Shown here: positions 23,704-33,219 of the stretch, piece after piece
How the letters are laid out: each line of letters opens with the position of its first letter
How positions within the stretch are numbered: the stretch's first letter is position 1
NCBI RefSeq assembly: GCF_042654605.1
Contig: NZ_JBHSGT010000061.1
Coordinates: 1 to 56,306, forward strand
Origin: Enterococcus_I eurekensis
GTDB taxonomy: Bacteria > Bacillota > Bacilli > Lactobacillales > Enterococcaceae
Direction: 5' to 3'
DNA length: 56,306 bases
Position numbers and translations under genes: made by a program
The notes under the pieces: generated by a model
Seen by the model: the letters and a program-made list of their open reading frames with translations, nothing else
What the model was told of the DNA's origin: nothing
Database searches by the model: none

Positions 23704-24576
23704 TTATGCTTCTTTTAAAGCTTTTTCAGCTAATGCTAAACAACCGATTGTCCCAGCATTATCTTCTAAAGCAGGTGTCACAATATATTCTTCGATAGCT
23801 GGTGTTGCTACGTAGCCTTGCATAATACGTGTGAAGGCTGCGTGAACTTTTTCAACCATATGACGTTGTTTCATCACGCCACCACCAAAAATAATCACTT
23901 CTGGTGAGAACATTAATGTTGTATTGTAAGCACATTGTGCAATGTATTCTGCTTCGATTTCCCAGAATGGATCATCTTGAGGAATGTCTTGCCCTTTACG
24001 TCCGTTGCGTTTTTCAACAGCAGGACCTGCGGCCATTCCTTCTAAACAGTTTCCGTGGAAAGGACATGCTCCTTCAAAATGGTCATCTTTATGTGGAACA
24101 ACTAACATATGACCCATTTCTGGATGACTAAATCCTTCGATAAATTTACCATCTTGTAACGCACCGGCACCCACGCCTGTACCAATTGTATAGTAAACCA
24201 CACTTGATTTTCCTTGACCGTTACCAAATGCATATTCGCCGTAAGCTGCTGCATTAACATCGGTTGTCCACGCCATTGGAATATCGAAAGCGGCTTTCAT
24301 CGCACCTAAGAAATTGTAATTTTGCCAAGCTAATTTTGGTGTTGAAGTAATATAGCCATACGTATCCGATGTTTTACGAATATCAATCGGACCAAATGAG
24401 CCCACTCCGATTGCTACTAAATCATCTTTATATTGATTAAAAAATGCAATTACTTGTGGCATTGTTTCTTCAGGTGTCGTTGTTGGAAAACTTACACGCT
24501 CTAAAATTTCTAATTTTTCATTACCTACGGCACAAACAAATTTTGTTCCACCCGCTTCAATAGATCCGTATAACAT
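23704..24576 (-). CDS. scrK: ROK family fructokinase/mannokinase
   Basis: 290 aa from the ATG at 24574-24576, which has AAAAGGAGA ahead of it and begins MLYGSIEAGGTKFVCAVGN as expected. An upstream in-frame ATG would add 18 atypical residues. It phosphorylates fructose (or mannose) at C6 with ATP. The ROK zinc site is present: HPEMGHMLV, and Cys/His residues in CPFHGNCLEGMAAGPA. The DVNAAAYGEY segment holds the catalytic Asp. The dedicated fructokinase subgroup is recognisable from SFGPIDI and TSTPKLAWQNYNF. The gene is followed by the AraC regulator. Confidence 0.92.
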   Translation of the reverse strand: MLYGSIEAGGTKFVCAVGNEKLEILERVSFPTTTPEETMPQVIAFFNQYKDDLVAIGVGSFGPIDIRKTSDTYGYITSTPKLAWQNYNFLGAMKAAFDIPMAWTTDVNAAAYGEYAFGNGQGKSSVVYYTIGTGVGAGALQDGKFIEGFSHPEMGHMLVVPHKDDHFEGACPFHGNCLEGMAAGPAVEKRNGRKGQDIPQDDPFWEIEAEYIAQCAYNTTLMFSPEVIIFGGGVMKQRHMVEKVHAAFTRIMQGYVATPAIEEYIVTPALEDNAGTIGCLALAEKALKEA

Positions 24577-24726
24577 AGACGAAAATCTCCTTTTACGCTT
24601 TAATACATCCATTTTAAATACTTTCGACATATAAAGCTAGCTTTTTTCTAAATTTTAAGTGTCATCCCTTCACTTTTGTAAGAGCTTTCCAAAAAATGGT
24701 TTTATTTATGTGCAACGCGACAAGTA

Positions 24727-24753
24727 TTAGCCCCCCCTAGAAATACTTCCTTT
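24727..24753. other. Inverted repeat AAGTATT-N13-AATACTT around a run of seven C
   Basis: The short inverted repeat lies upstream of scrK, between it and the terminator at 24787. The C-run is unusual in this AT-rich DNA. It could be an operator of the scrK-araC operon or a small hairpin in its leader; I cannot decide. Confidence 0.3.
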
Positions 24754-24786
24754 TATTTTAAAAGTAAATTACTTGTTTCTTTATAC

Positions 24787-24826
24787 AAAACAACACTTCA
24801 AAAAAACTCGTTTGAAGTGTTGTTTT
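24787..24826 (-). terminator. Terminator of the beta-glucoside ABC operon
   Basis: A perfect 16-bp stem pairs AAAACAACACTTCAAA with TTTGAAGTGTTGTTTT around an 8-nt loop. It begins just behind the yesL-like stop codon, and A/T runs on both sides allow bidirectional use. Confidence 0.75.
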
Positions 24827-24831
24827 CACAA

Positions 24832-25416
24832 TTATATATTTTTAGATTTAACTAACTGATACGTAAATAATTTTGTATATGCTAGAACAGGTAAACTAAT
24901 TCCACATAAACTTAATACTATTGGAAACTGAAAAAAAAGAAATAAAAATACGCCTAAAAAAATGATCAGTAATAAGATATTTTGGTAAAAAATTCCTAGA
25001 CTCCAAATGAAACTTTGTTGGAATAGTTCAAAATAATTTATTTTTTCATCAGATAGCCCAAAAATATAATAAAGATTTAGATTATACGATAATAGGAAAA
25101 ACAGAAAAACTAAAGTAACCAATTTTAAAAACATAGAATCCTGTAAACTGATTGCTTGCAAGGATACCCCAAACATCAAAGAAAACAAATTAAAGATTCC
25201 TATCGGTAAAACTTTAATAAAATCTTGCTTTAGGTAATTAAAATAAGTCTTTATAATTCCTGGATTTTCAATTTCTTTCATCGTTTTTGTTAACGCGAGG
25301 AAGGAAGCTGGAAGCGAAATAATCAATATACTCGTTAATAAAAATAATAAATTAACCAATACTAAATGATAAATATAGATGGTCAATCGATAAAATTTAC
25401 TTTCTATTGAAAACAT
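24832..25416 (-). CDS. YesL family (DUF624) membrane protein
   Basis: 194 aa with about five hydrophobic helices. The start MFSIESKFYRLTIYIYHLVL and the ALTKTMKEIENPG loop resemble the YesL/DUF624 family. Members accompany LplABC/YesOPQ-type sugar transporters in Firmicutes, and their function is not known. Last gene of the operon lacI-ROK kinase-permease-permease-binding protein-yesL, 23 bp behind the binding-protein gene. Confidence 0.82.
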   Translation of the reverse strand: MFSIESKFYRLTIYIYHLVLVNLLFLLTSILIISLPASFLALTKTMKEIENPGIIKTYFNYLKQDFIKVLPIGIFNLFSLMFGVSLQAISLQDSMFLKLVTLVFLFFLLSYNLNLYYIFGLSDEKINYFELFQQSFIWSLGIFYQNILLLIIFLGVFLFLFFQFPIVLSLCGISLPVLAYTKLFTYQLVKSKNI

Positions 25417-25439
25417 CCGCTTCCCTCTTTTCTTCTACC

Positions 25440-27077
25440 TTATTTTAATTTCTCTATATTTTCTGCAATTTTTTCATTACGATAGTCAACAATGTCTTGC
25501 CATCCACTATTTTCACGACTTGCTAAGAAATCATCCCAAATTTGACGACCTTCTTCTTCAGAAGCCGATTGGATAACAGCCACTAAAGCTTGAACACGTT
25601 CTGTGTTAATCTTTGTTAAATTACGAGCTTGTGATCCACTCTTAGGATCGATATCTTCTATTTCAAAACGAGGTGCTAATTTGTCTGATGCCCATTCAAC
25701 CATTTGACGGATTGATGTTGCAGGTTCTTGTCCCATTTGAATTGCGTAGTTATCATTTCCTACAAACCAATACGATCCTAAACCAACTTCCTTATCAAAG
25801 CGTGCAATATCTGAATTACGTAAATCTTCTGTTTCTTTAGCATATTCCACTTTGCCATCAACTAAATTGTAAGTTTCACCCTCAATACCGAAAGTAGTTA
25901 CCATTGTACCATATTCACTAGCTAAGTAAGTCATTAGCTCCATTGCTTTTTGTGGTTCTTTTGTATTATTGGTAATAAATGTTTGTGTCCATCCACCAAT
26001 ATTTCCACCGGTAAATGTTGAGGTTTCACCTTTTGAATTTTTCGGACCATCAACGGCAATGTATGTTTGCTCTGGGTTTCGAGCGTTATTGTCTGACATA
26101 AATTCATTCAAACCTTTTGTATTCGTATGTAAATAAGCAAAGTAACGGCCTTGACCTAATTTTTCTTTCATCGTATTATCGTTATCTGAAAATTGATCGT
26201 TCGTAATAAATCCTTCATTAAATGCTTTACGGAAAACTTCTAACCAAGAAATATATTCTTCACTTGCATCACGATCATTAAATTTACCATCAACAGTTGG
26301 TGATACGTTTAAGAAATCTTGTAACACACCACCATAGGCACCATCGCCACCATTAGCAATGTCTAATGCTGTAGAACCAAATGCCACTAAGTCAGAACCA
26401 TCATCAGCTTTGGGTGAAACTTCTTTTGCTTTTTTTAATGCATCTAAAAAGCCTTCTGGAGTCGTCATATCCGGTTTTCCAATTGCTTCATAAATATCTT
26501 TTCTAACAATAAAGACTTGGTCTCCAACAACATTTCCCGCTTCGTAATCTTCTTTAGTAGCAGAGAAACTTGGATAACCGTATATATTCCCATCTTCTAA
26601 AGTAAACCATTTCAACGATTCTTTCTTAGCTGCATGTTCTAAAAAATATGGATCATATTTTTCAGCGAGTTTATTAATTGGTAATGCAAATTTCGGTGCC
26701 TCTTGTGCAGCTGATAAATTTTTATCAAAAGTCATTAAATCTGGTAAATCGCCACCTGCTAACATCGTATTTAAGTTTTCATCATTTCCTGAAACAAATT
26801 CCACTTCAATATTCAAATCTTCTTTAATTTTACGAGTAACTGTATCTACACCCCAACCTGGTTGTGCATACCAATCAAAGTTTACATACCATTTTAACTT
26901 AGCATCATGATCGGTATCTTTTTGCCAACTTGGTGTTTCTTTATCCGCTTCAAATCTTGCTTCTGGTAGCTCAATATCTTTTCCTTTTTTACTATCCGCT
27001 GAGCCTGATCCTCCACATGCTGCTAAAAGGGTCATACTCGCTAATGCTAAACTGAATAATACTGTTTTTTTCTTCAT
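25440..27077 (-). CDS. Extracellular sugar-binding lipoprotein, LplA-like
   Basis: 545 aa, a large solute-binding lipoprotein. Signal peptide with lipobox LLAACG (Cys20). The mature part starts with an acidic/Lys linker and then KLKWYVNFDWYAQPGWGVD, typical of the LplA/YtcQ group that works with LplB/LplC permeases. The length above 500 aa also fits that group. Substrates are usually oligosaccharides of plant or host glycans. In this locus the GH1 and GH3 enzymes point to beta-glucosides such as cellobiose or gentiobiose (inference). Confidence 0.9.
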   Translation of the reverse strand: MKKKTVLFSLALASMTLLAACGGSGSADSKKGKDIELPEARFEADKETPSWQKDTDHDAKLKWYVNFDWYAQPGWGVDTVTRKIKEDLNIEVEFVSGNDENLNTMLAGGDLPDLMTFDKNLSAAQEAPKFALPINKLAEKYDPYFLEHAAKKESLKWFTLEDGNIYGYPSFSATKEDYEAGNVVGDQVFIVRKDIYEAIGKPDMTTPEGFLDALKKAKEVSPKADDGSDLVAFGSTALDIANGGDGAYGGVLQDFLNVSPTVDGKFNDRDASEEYISWLEVFRKAFNEGFITNDQFSDNDNTMKEKLGQGRYFAYLHTNTKGLNEFMSDNNARNPEQTYIAVDGPKNSKGETSTFTGGNIGGWTQTFITNNTKEPQKAMELMTYLASEYGTMVTTFGIEGETYNLVDGKVEYAKETEDLRNSDIARFDKEVGLGSYWFVGNDNYAIQMGQEPATSIRQMVEWASDKLAPRFEIEDIDPKSGSQARNLTKINTERVQALVAVIQSASEEEGRQIWDDFLASRENSGWQDIVDYRNEKIAENIEKLK

Positions 27078-27095
27078 ACTTAATTCTCTCCTTTT

Positions 27096-27968
27096 TTATT
27101 CTTTTACTGAACCAAGAGTCATCCCTTGGATAAAGTATTTCTGTAAGAATGGATAAATAACAACTACTGGAACAGTCGTAACAACCATGGTGGCTAATTG
27201 TAATGATTGAGACGTTGTGTTACGTACAACGTTAGCTCCTGTAGCTACTGCTGGTGATAAGTTTTGGGAAACAATCCGATAAAGCAACATTTGTAATGGA
27301 TATAAGTCTCGATTGTCCACATAAATATTAGCAGTCATGTAATCATTCCATTGGAACACCCCATGGAATAATGCAATCGTTGCTAAAACTGGTAGTGACA
27401 GTGGCAAAATAATTTTTGTGAAAATCACAAATGGATTGGCACCATCCATTGCTGCGGATTCTTCTAATGAATAAGGGATACTTCTGAAAAAATTCATTAA
27501 AATAACCATGTCGTAGAATGAAAATAAAACTGGGATAATATAGACCCAAAAATTATTTAAAAGACCCAACGATTTAAATAATAAGAATGTTGGAATCATC
27601 CCTCCTGAGACAAACATTGTTAAGATTCCCATATTCATATAAACTTTTCGACCAATCAAATCTCTGCGGCTCATCCCATAAGCCACAATTGAAGTAAAAG
27701 CCGTATGTAGAATCACTCCAATAAAAGTTTTTCCAACAGATATGATAAACGCCTTATAAATCGCATTATCTTCAAAAACAGTCAGATAACTTTCTAGAGA
27801 AAATTCTCTTGGCCAGAAATAAATACCTCCACGAGTAGAGTCTGTCGCATCATTAAAAGATAAGGCAATAATGTTCCAAAGCGGTAAGGCAATAATCGCT
27901 AAAAAGAATACCATGAACATTACATTGGCAATATTAAATATTTTTTCGTCTTTCGAGTACTTTATCAT
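27096..27968 (-). CDS. Carbohydrate ABC permease, LplC/YtcP type
   Basis: 290 aa, six membrane helices, EAA loop reading EESAAMDGANPFVIFTKIILP. The ending QKYFIQGMTLGSVKE is characteristic of LplC/YtcP. It forms the channel with the permease at 27985-28929. The gaps on each side are 16-18 bp, consistent with one transcript from the lacI promoter. There is no ATPase gene in the cluster, so a shared MsmK-like ATPase is presumably used. Confidence 0.93.
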   Translation of the reverse strand: MIKYSKDEKIFNIANVMFMVFFLAIIALPLWNIIALSFNDATDSTRGGIYFWPREFSLESYLTVFEDNAIYKAFIISVGKTFIGVILHTAFTSIVAYGMSRRDLIGRKVYMNMGILTMFVSGGMIPTFLLFKSLGLLNNFWVYIIPVLFSFYDMVILMNFFRSIPYSLEESAAMDGANPFVIFTKIILPLSLPVLATIALFHGVFQWNDYMTANIYVDNRDLYPLQMLLYRIVSQNLSPAVATGANVVRNTTSQSLQLATMVVTTVPVVVIYPFLQKYFIQGMTLGSVKE

Positions 27969-27984
27969 TCATACATCCTCCTTC

Positions 27985-28929
27985 TTAAAATACTGATGTA
28001 TCACTTATTTTTTTAGTTAATAAATGACTACCTACAACTAAAATTAACGAAATTACAGAGACGAATAAACCAATTGCAGTGGCATAAGAGAAATCACCTT
28101 GTTGAATCCCCATTTTATAGACGAATGAGTTAATTACTTCACTCGTTTGGTAGTTAACCGGATTTTGTAATACTAATGTTTGATCCAAGTTTGATCCTAA
28201 TAATCCACCGACTGAAAGGACAAACGTTAATGCAATAATATGACGTATTGACGGGATGGTTACATGTATAATTTGTTTCAATTTACTTGCTCCATCAATT
28301 TTTGCAGCCTCATACAAGGCTGGATTAATTCCGGTCATAGCTGCGATATATAAGATTGTATTCCAACCTACTTCTTTCCAAATATCAGAAATCACTGCGA
28401 TACCCCAATATTTATTCGGATCGGTTAAGAAACGAATCGGTTTTTCTATCAGATTAGCATCAATCAAGATATTATTTATCAAACCTGTTTCTGATAGCCA
28501 AGAAATAAACATTCCACCTAAAATAACCCAGGATAAAAAATGCGGTAAATAAGAAACGGTCTGAACAATTTTCTTTAAACGGACATTCACAATTTCATTA
28601 ATTAAAATGGCTAATAAAATGGCCGCTGGAAAGCCAAATAATAATTTCAAAAAACTAATCCCTAAGGTGTTTTTAATAACGGTCCAAAACATTGAATCTG
28701 AGAAAAATTCTCGGAAATATTGAAGTCCAACCCATTCGGCATTGGCAATTGTATCTAAGACTGAATAGTCTTTAAAAGCAATAATAATTCCGTAAAGTGG
28801 GATGAAGTTAAAAATAATCATAAAAATAACACCCGGCCAAACCATTGCTTGATAAAAAGATTGTGCTTTAAATTTATCACTTAACTTCGTTTTTCTTTTT
28901 TCCGAATTTTGAAGTTTTTCTTTTGCCAC
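27985..28929 (-). CDS. Carbohydrate ABC permease, LplB/YteP type
   Basis: 314 aa. The charged N-terminal tail and the segment MVWPGVIFMIIFNFIPLYGI are typical of LplB. The EAA loop is YEAAKIDGASKLKQIIHVTI. A long periplasmic-type loop with NAEWVGLQYFREFF follows the first helix. It lies 14 bp behind the ROK kinase gene and ahead of the LplC-like permease. Confidence 0.93.
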   Translation of the reverse strand: MAKEKLQNSEKRKTKLSDKFKAQSFYQAMVWPGVIFMIIFNFIPLYGIIIAFKDYSVLDTIANAEWVGLQYFREFFSDSMFWTVIKNTLGISFLKLLFGFPAAILLAILINEIVNVRLKKIVQTVSYLPHFLSWVILGGMFISWLSETGLINNILIDANLIEKPIRFLTDPNKYWGIAVISDIWKEVGWNTILYIAAMTGINPALYEAAKIDGASKLKQIIHVTIPSIRHIIALTFVLSVGGLLGSNLDQTLVLQNPVNYQTSEVINSFVYKMGIQQGDFSYATAIGLFVSVISLILVVGSHLLTKKISDTSVF

Positions 28930-28943
28930 TTGTAATCCTCCCC

Positions 28944-29885
28944 TTACCTACTAGCTCTTTTCTTTATTTCTTTGTGTACTTGGTAAACAGCACCAATCAT
29001 TCCTGCATTATTTTGTAATTTTGTCGGTACTACATTTGCTAATCCATATTGTTGAAAGTACTGCAAACTCTCATGTCTTGCGATTGCTTTTTGTAAACTT
29101 GCTTCTAAACGGTTCATAAAATCGACATCGCTACTAATTGCGCCACCGACTAAAATCATTTCTGGATCAAAACTACTAATAAGATTTAACAATCCAGTAA
29201 CCAAATCCACAAAAAATGCATCAATAACTTTAATAGCTAACTTTTGGCCTTCTTTGGCTCTTTGGAAAATCAAACGAGCATCGGTTATTTTTTCGATATA
29301 ACCATTCTCAGCTAAGGCTTTCTGATATTGAAAACATAAGCCACCGACTACTGAAGCACGTTGATTCAATGATGCTGTTTCAATACTTCCTTCACTTGGT
29401 ATATCACCAACAAGCATCCAACCAAATTCGCCAGCCATCCCGTGTGCTCCTTGGAATAGTTCACCATTAATTACGATACCACCACCAATTCCTGTTCCAA
29501 GAACAAGACATAAATAATTTTGAACTCCTTGAGCATTACCAATCCATTGTTCCGCAATCGCTGCGGCATTTGCATCATTTTCAACAATTGTTAACAATTC
29601 GCATTCTATTTCCAATCGTTCTTTTATATTTGCTCCATAAAATGACTGAATTGAACCTGCGGTTTGCATTGTCCCATCTTTTAAAATAACGCCTGGTGCA
29701 CTTACTCCAACTCCCATTATTGTCGGAAACTTCACTTGATATTCCTTCACTAGTTTTATTAAATCTAAAAATAGAAGTTCTTTTTCGTGATTCGTGGGAA
29801 TGCTACCTTTTTCAATAATCTCACCAAAGGCATTAATTACTCCATGCTTGACAAATGTTCCACCAATATCAATACCTACATACAT
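28944..29885 (-). CDS. ROK family sugar kinase without the zinc motif; candidate beta-glucoside kinase
   Basis: 313 aa. ATP-binding motif DIGGTFVKHG at the N-terminus and catalytic Asp104 in VENDANAAAIAEQW. The usual ROK zinc cluster is missing: where most members have GEFGH and CxCGxxGCxE, this one has GEFGW (residues 152-156) and no cysteine cluster. Glucokinases, fructokinases and repressors of the family normally keep it. In Klebsiella, BglK is a ROK enzyme that phosphorylates cellobiose-type disaccharides. The locus has an ABC importer and a phospho-beta-glucosidase, so the same role fits here; plain glucokinase activity is the main alternative. Confidence 0.82.
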   Translation of the reverse strand: MYVGIDIGGTFVKHGVINAFGEIIEKGSIPTNHEKELLFLDLIKLVKEYQVKFPTIMGVGVSAPGVILKDGTMQTAGSIQSFYGANIKERLEIECELLTIVENDANAAAIAEQWIGNAQGVQNYLCLVLGTGIGGGIVINGELFQGAHGMAGEFGWMLVGDIPSEGSIETASLNQRASVVGGLCFQYQKALAENGYIEKITDARLIFQRAKEGQKLAIKVIDAFFVDLVTGLLNLISSFDPEMILVGGAISSDVDFMNRLEASLQKAIARHESLQYFQQYGLANVVPTKLQNNAGMIGAVYQVHKEIKKRASR

Positions 29886-29901
29886 TGATTCACACTTCCT
29901 A

Positions 29902-30906
29902 CTATAATTTTCTTACGGACTCTCGTATCAATAATTCTCCGGTCAAAGTAAAGGATTTCCCTTGCGTTTTGCCGTTGATTAAATCAACCAAGTGATTAAC
30001 CGCTACTGCTCCTTGTTCACGAATTGGATTTTTAATTGTTGTGATACCTGGAGAAAAATAATTCAATAAATCAATGCCGTCAAAACTTGTAATACTAAAA
30101 TCTGCTGGAATTTGATAATTTAAATCTTTTAAAGCATTTACTGCTCCAATTGCACTTACATCATTCCCAGCTACAAACGCTGTTGGAATCTTCTCAGGTT
30201 TACTTTGAAAAAATGCTTTAACGGCTTCGTATGATGCTTTTTCCTCGAAATAACCTGGAATCAAAAAATCTTGATTAATCGGAAGTTCCTTTTCGTTTAA
30301 CGCATCCTTGTATCCTGCAAGTCGTTCATCGCTATCATAGGTACCTTCAAACCCCGTTAAAAAAGCAATGTCTTGATGACCTAGATTTAACAAATTTTCT
30401 GTTGCTGTTTTTGATGCTTGATAAGAATCAAAAACAACACTACCAATCGTCTTTGTCTCGATGTTTCGATCAATAAAAACAGCTTTAATTTGCTCTTTTT
30501 TCAATATTTCTAAATCCTCTGGTCCAATCATATCTTCAAAACTGATGATGCCATCGACCATACCACCTAAAATATTATTCATAACAACTTTTTTATTACT
30601 CGAAACCAAAACATTTAAGCTATAACCACATTTCTCAGATTCTTTTGCAATCGCATCGACTAGAACACTAAAATATGGACCACTAATGCTAGTAGTATAA
30701 AAGCCCATCATACCTGTTTTATGCGCTTTCAATTGCTTCCCTAAAATATTAGGAACATAATTTAATTTTTCAGCTGCTTGAATAATTTTTTCTTTCGTCA
30801 CAGGTCGAACAACATCGACTCCATTTAATGCTTTAGAAACCGTTGCTATCGAGACATTTGCCTCACGCGCAACATCACGAATTGTCACTCTTTGTATCGA
30901 ACTCAT
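29902..30906 (-). CDS. LacI family transcriptional repressor
   Basis: 334 aa. The N-terminal helix-turn-helix and hinge read VTIRDVAREANVSIATVSKA, then NGVDVVRPVTKEKI. The periplasmic-binding-protein-like sensor domain fills the rest, with AFVAGNDVSAIGAVNALKDL and ITSFDGIDLLNYFSPGITTI. First gene of the ABC operon. Two AAAACGTTTT palindromes overlap its promoter, so it most likely represses itself and the whole transporter operon until a sugar or sugar phosphate binds. Confidence 0.93.
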   Translation of the reverse strand: MSSIQRVTIRDVAREANVSIATVSKALNGVDVVRPVTKEKIIQAAEKLNYVPNILGKQLKAHKTGMMGFYTTSISGPYFSVLVDAIAKESEKCGYSLNVLVSSNKKVVMNNILGGMVDGIISFEDMIGPEDLEILKKEQIKAVFIDRNIETKTIGSVVFDSYQASKTATENLLNLGHQDIAFLTGFEGTYDSDERLAGYKDALNEKELPINQDFLIPGYFEEKASYEAVKAFFQSKPEKIPTAFVAGNDVSAIGAVNALKDLNYQIPADFSITSFDGIDLLNYFSPGITTIKNPIREQGAVAVNHLVDLINGKTQGKSFTLTGELLIRESVRKL

Positions 30907-30920
30907 TTTTTCACCCCAAA

Positions 30921-30976
30921 AATAAAAACGTTTTTATTTGTTAATATCATAATACGTAAAAACGTTTTCAATTACA
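30921..30976 (-). promoter_or_regulatory. Promoter of the lacI-ABC operon with two LacI-type operators
   Basis: The perfect 18-bp palindrome AATAAAAACGTTTTTATT (30921-30938) and a second site AAAACGTTTT (30959-30968) share the central CG of LacI operators; their centres are 34 bp apart. On the minus strand TTGAAA, 17 bp and GATATT form a promoter. The upstream site overlaps the -35 and the downstream site covers the start of the transcript. Confidence 0.7.
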
Positions 30977-31024
30977 ATATTCTTATTGTCTTTTGGTTCT
31001 TAATTCATCAAATTGAAATTTGTA

Positions 31025-31053
31025 CCCGATTGGTACGAGTTGTACCAATCGGG
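31025..31053. promoter_or_regulatory. Perfect 12-bp palindrome behind the GH3 gene
   Basis: CCCGATTGGTAC-GAGTT-GTACCAATCGGG. It lies 7 bp behind the GH3 stop codon, but no clear T-run follows on the minus strand. The core TTGGTAC-N5-GTACCAA is also present in the hairpin at 34773-34817 on the other side of the GH1-GH3 pair. It may be a 3'-end hairpin or a protein-binding site. Confidence 0.5.
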
Positions 31054-31060
31054 AATTATT

Positions 31061-33217
31061 TTACATTGTATAAGCTACTTGGTGCTTAATACTCTCATCT
31101 TGACTGCTTAATCCTATGTACAAGTTAAATTCTCCTGTTTCAACACTACGAGATAAATCATGATGAACATAGAATAAATCTTCTGCACTGATCGTAAAGC
31201 AAATTTCTTTTTCTTCGAACGCTTCTAGATAAACTTTTTGCCATTGTTTTAATTCTTTCACAGGTCGAGCGACTTTTGTAACAAGATCTTCTATATAAAG
31301 TTGTACCGTCGTTCCTCCAGCTATTTGACTATTATTTTTAACAGCTAATCGGATTTCTATCGTTTCATCTTCTCTAAAAGCCTGATGTGAGATACCTTGA
31401 TCCACACATTCAAACTGACTGTATGATAGTCCGTGACCAAATGGGAAGAGTGCATCATTACCTTCATCCATATAACGAGAAATATATTTTTGATCTTTAT
31501 TTCCCTCATGCATCGGTCGCCCTGTTGATAAGCTCAAATAAGAAAGAGGTAATTGTCCAACAGAACGTGGGAAGCTCATTGGTAATTTTCCTTCTGGATT
31601 CACTTCTCCCATTAATAAATTGGCAATACTTCTACCACCTTGGGAACCTGGGAACCAAACTTCTAATATTGTTGGAACTTCCTCTACAATATTAGATAAA
31701 TCAAGTGGTCGACCATTAAATAGCACAACAGCAACATTCGGATTTACTTGCGCCACTGCTTGGACTAATTTATCTTGATTACGCGATAAACTAATCTGTG
31801 CTAAACTAGCTGCTTCTCCTGACTCTTCACTCGTCTCACCAATTGCTAGAATAACGACTTCATTTTCTTTCGCTAAAATTAATGCTTGATTTATCGCTTC
31901 ATCCGTAATAACTTGCCCATCTTCCATCGGTAAAACAGACAGCTCAAGAGATTTTTCTTGTAGACCAGAGGCCAACGAAATCGCCTTTTCAGACTCCCCA
32001 ATCCATGACCAAGCACCTAAAATATCTTGTGAACTTGCTTTCGGACCGATTAAAGCAACTTTTTGACCTACTTTCAATGGTAAAATTTGATTATCATTTT
32101 TCAATAAAACTGGTGTTTTCTCTGAAATAGTTAAGATTGATTCTGCTAATTGTTTTTTTGTTGCAGCTAATTGATTATCATCTAGCTCCCTTAATCCACG
32201 ATACGGATCTTCAAATAAACCTAATTTATTTTTTAATGTTAGAATTCGAAAAACGGCATTATCAAGCGCTACTTGCTGATTCGTATCTAAAACAATCTCC
32301 GCTAAATGTGTCTGATAAGAGTCACTCATCATGTCCATATCAATTCCTGCAGAAAAGGCCAAAGAAGCGGCTTCTTTTTTATCCTTTGCGATTCGATGGG
32401 CAATTAACTCAACCACAGCGGCCCAATCAGAAATAACAACACCTTCAAAATTTAAATCACCACGTAAGATCTTTTGGACCATTTCCTTATTTCCAGTAAC
32501 AGGAATGCCATCCATTGTATTGAACGATGTCATTACAAGTTCAACACCCTCTTCAATCGCGGCTTGGAAGGCCGGTAAATAATTTTGATACAAATTCACA
32601 TGTGATAAATCAACCGTATTATAATCGCGTCCGCCCTGTGCCGCACCATATCCTACAAAATGCTTTACACAAGCCGCTAAACGGTTTTTTTCAGTTGATA
32701 AATTTCCTCCTTGATATCCTCTTACATAACCCCGAGTTAAAGCAGCAGATAGAGTAGGATCTTCGCCATTACTCTCTAGAACACGCCCCCACCGAGCATC
32801 CATTACATGATCTCCCATCGGAGAAAACGTCACATGTACACCAGCTTGTGTTGCTTCTTTGGCAGATAATTGTGCCACTTCTTCAACTATCTCAGGACTA
32901 AAAGTAGAAGCTAAAGCTAATGGAATTGGATAGATGGATTCATAACCATGAATCACATCTGCCATGAAAACTAGAGGAATTTTCAAGCGACTTTTCTCAA
33001 GATAAGTTTCTTGAATTTGCATTACTTGTTCACTTGTATGAGTTCCTAAAACAGAACCAATTTGAAATAATTGCTCCTTGGACATTTGCCATTCTTGCAT
33101 TGGACCGGTAATTTCACCACCTGCTAAAAAGAAATCAGGTGTTAATTGAACCAATTGTCCTACTTTTTCAGAAAGCGTCATTTCTGTTAATATTTGTTTC
33201 AACTCATTCGTTCTCAA
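31061..33217 (-). CDS. Glycoside hydrolase family 3 beta-glucosidase
   Basis: 718 aa from a TTG start at 33215-33217. I chose it because GAGAGGAG lies eight bases before it, whereas the in-frame ATG 45 bp upstream is inside the GH1 gene. The (beta/alpha)8 domain contains KHF (185-187) and the nucleophile Asp264 in VVISDWAAVVEL. An alpha/beta sandwich domain follows (VALIGPKASS, VVLFNGRPLDL), then a fibronectin type III-like C-terminal domain (GTTVQLYIEDL). There is no signal peptide, so it acts inside the cell on imported beta-glucosides. It starts two bases after the GH1 stop and is translationally coupled. Confidence 0.92.
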   Translation of the reverse strand: MRTNELKQILTEMTLSEKVGQLVQLTPDFFLAGGEITGPMQEWQMSKEQLFQIGSVLGTHTSEQVMQIQETYLEKSRLKIPLVFMADVIHGYESIYPIPLALASTFSPEIVEEVAQLSAKEATQAGVHVTFSPMGDHVMDARWGRVLESNGEDPTLSAALTRGYVRGYQGGNLSTEKNRLAACVKHFVGYGAAQGGRDYNTVDLSHVNLYQNYLPAFQAAIEEGVELVMTSFNTMDGIPVTGNKEMVQKILRGDLNFEGVVISDWAAVVELIAHRIAKDKKEAASLAFSAGIDMDMMSDSYQTHLAEIVLDTNQQVALDNAVFRILTLKNKLGLFEDPYRGLRELDDNQLAATKKQLAESILTISEKTPVLLKNDNQILPLKVGQKVALIGPKASSQDILGAWSWIGESEKAISLASGLQEKSLELSVLPMEDGQVITDEAINQALILAKENEVVILAIGETSEESGEAASLAQISLSRNQDKLVQAVAQVNPNVAVVLFNGRPLDLSNIVEEVPTILEVWFPGSQGGRSIANLLMGEVNPEGKLPMSFPRSVGQLPLSYLSLSTGRPMHEGNKDQKYISRYMDEGNDALFPFGHGLSYSQFECVDQGISHQAFREDETIEIRLAVKNNSQIAGGTTVQLYIEDLVTKVARPVKELKQWQKVYLEAFEEKEICFTISAEDLFYVHHDLSRSVETGEFNLYIGLSSQDESIKHQVAYTM

Positions 33218-33219
33218 AT

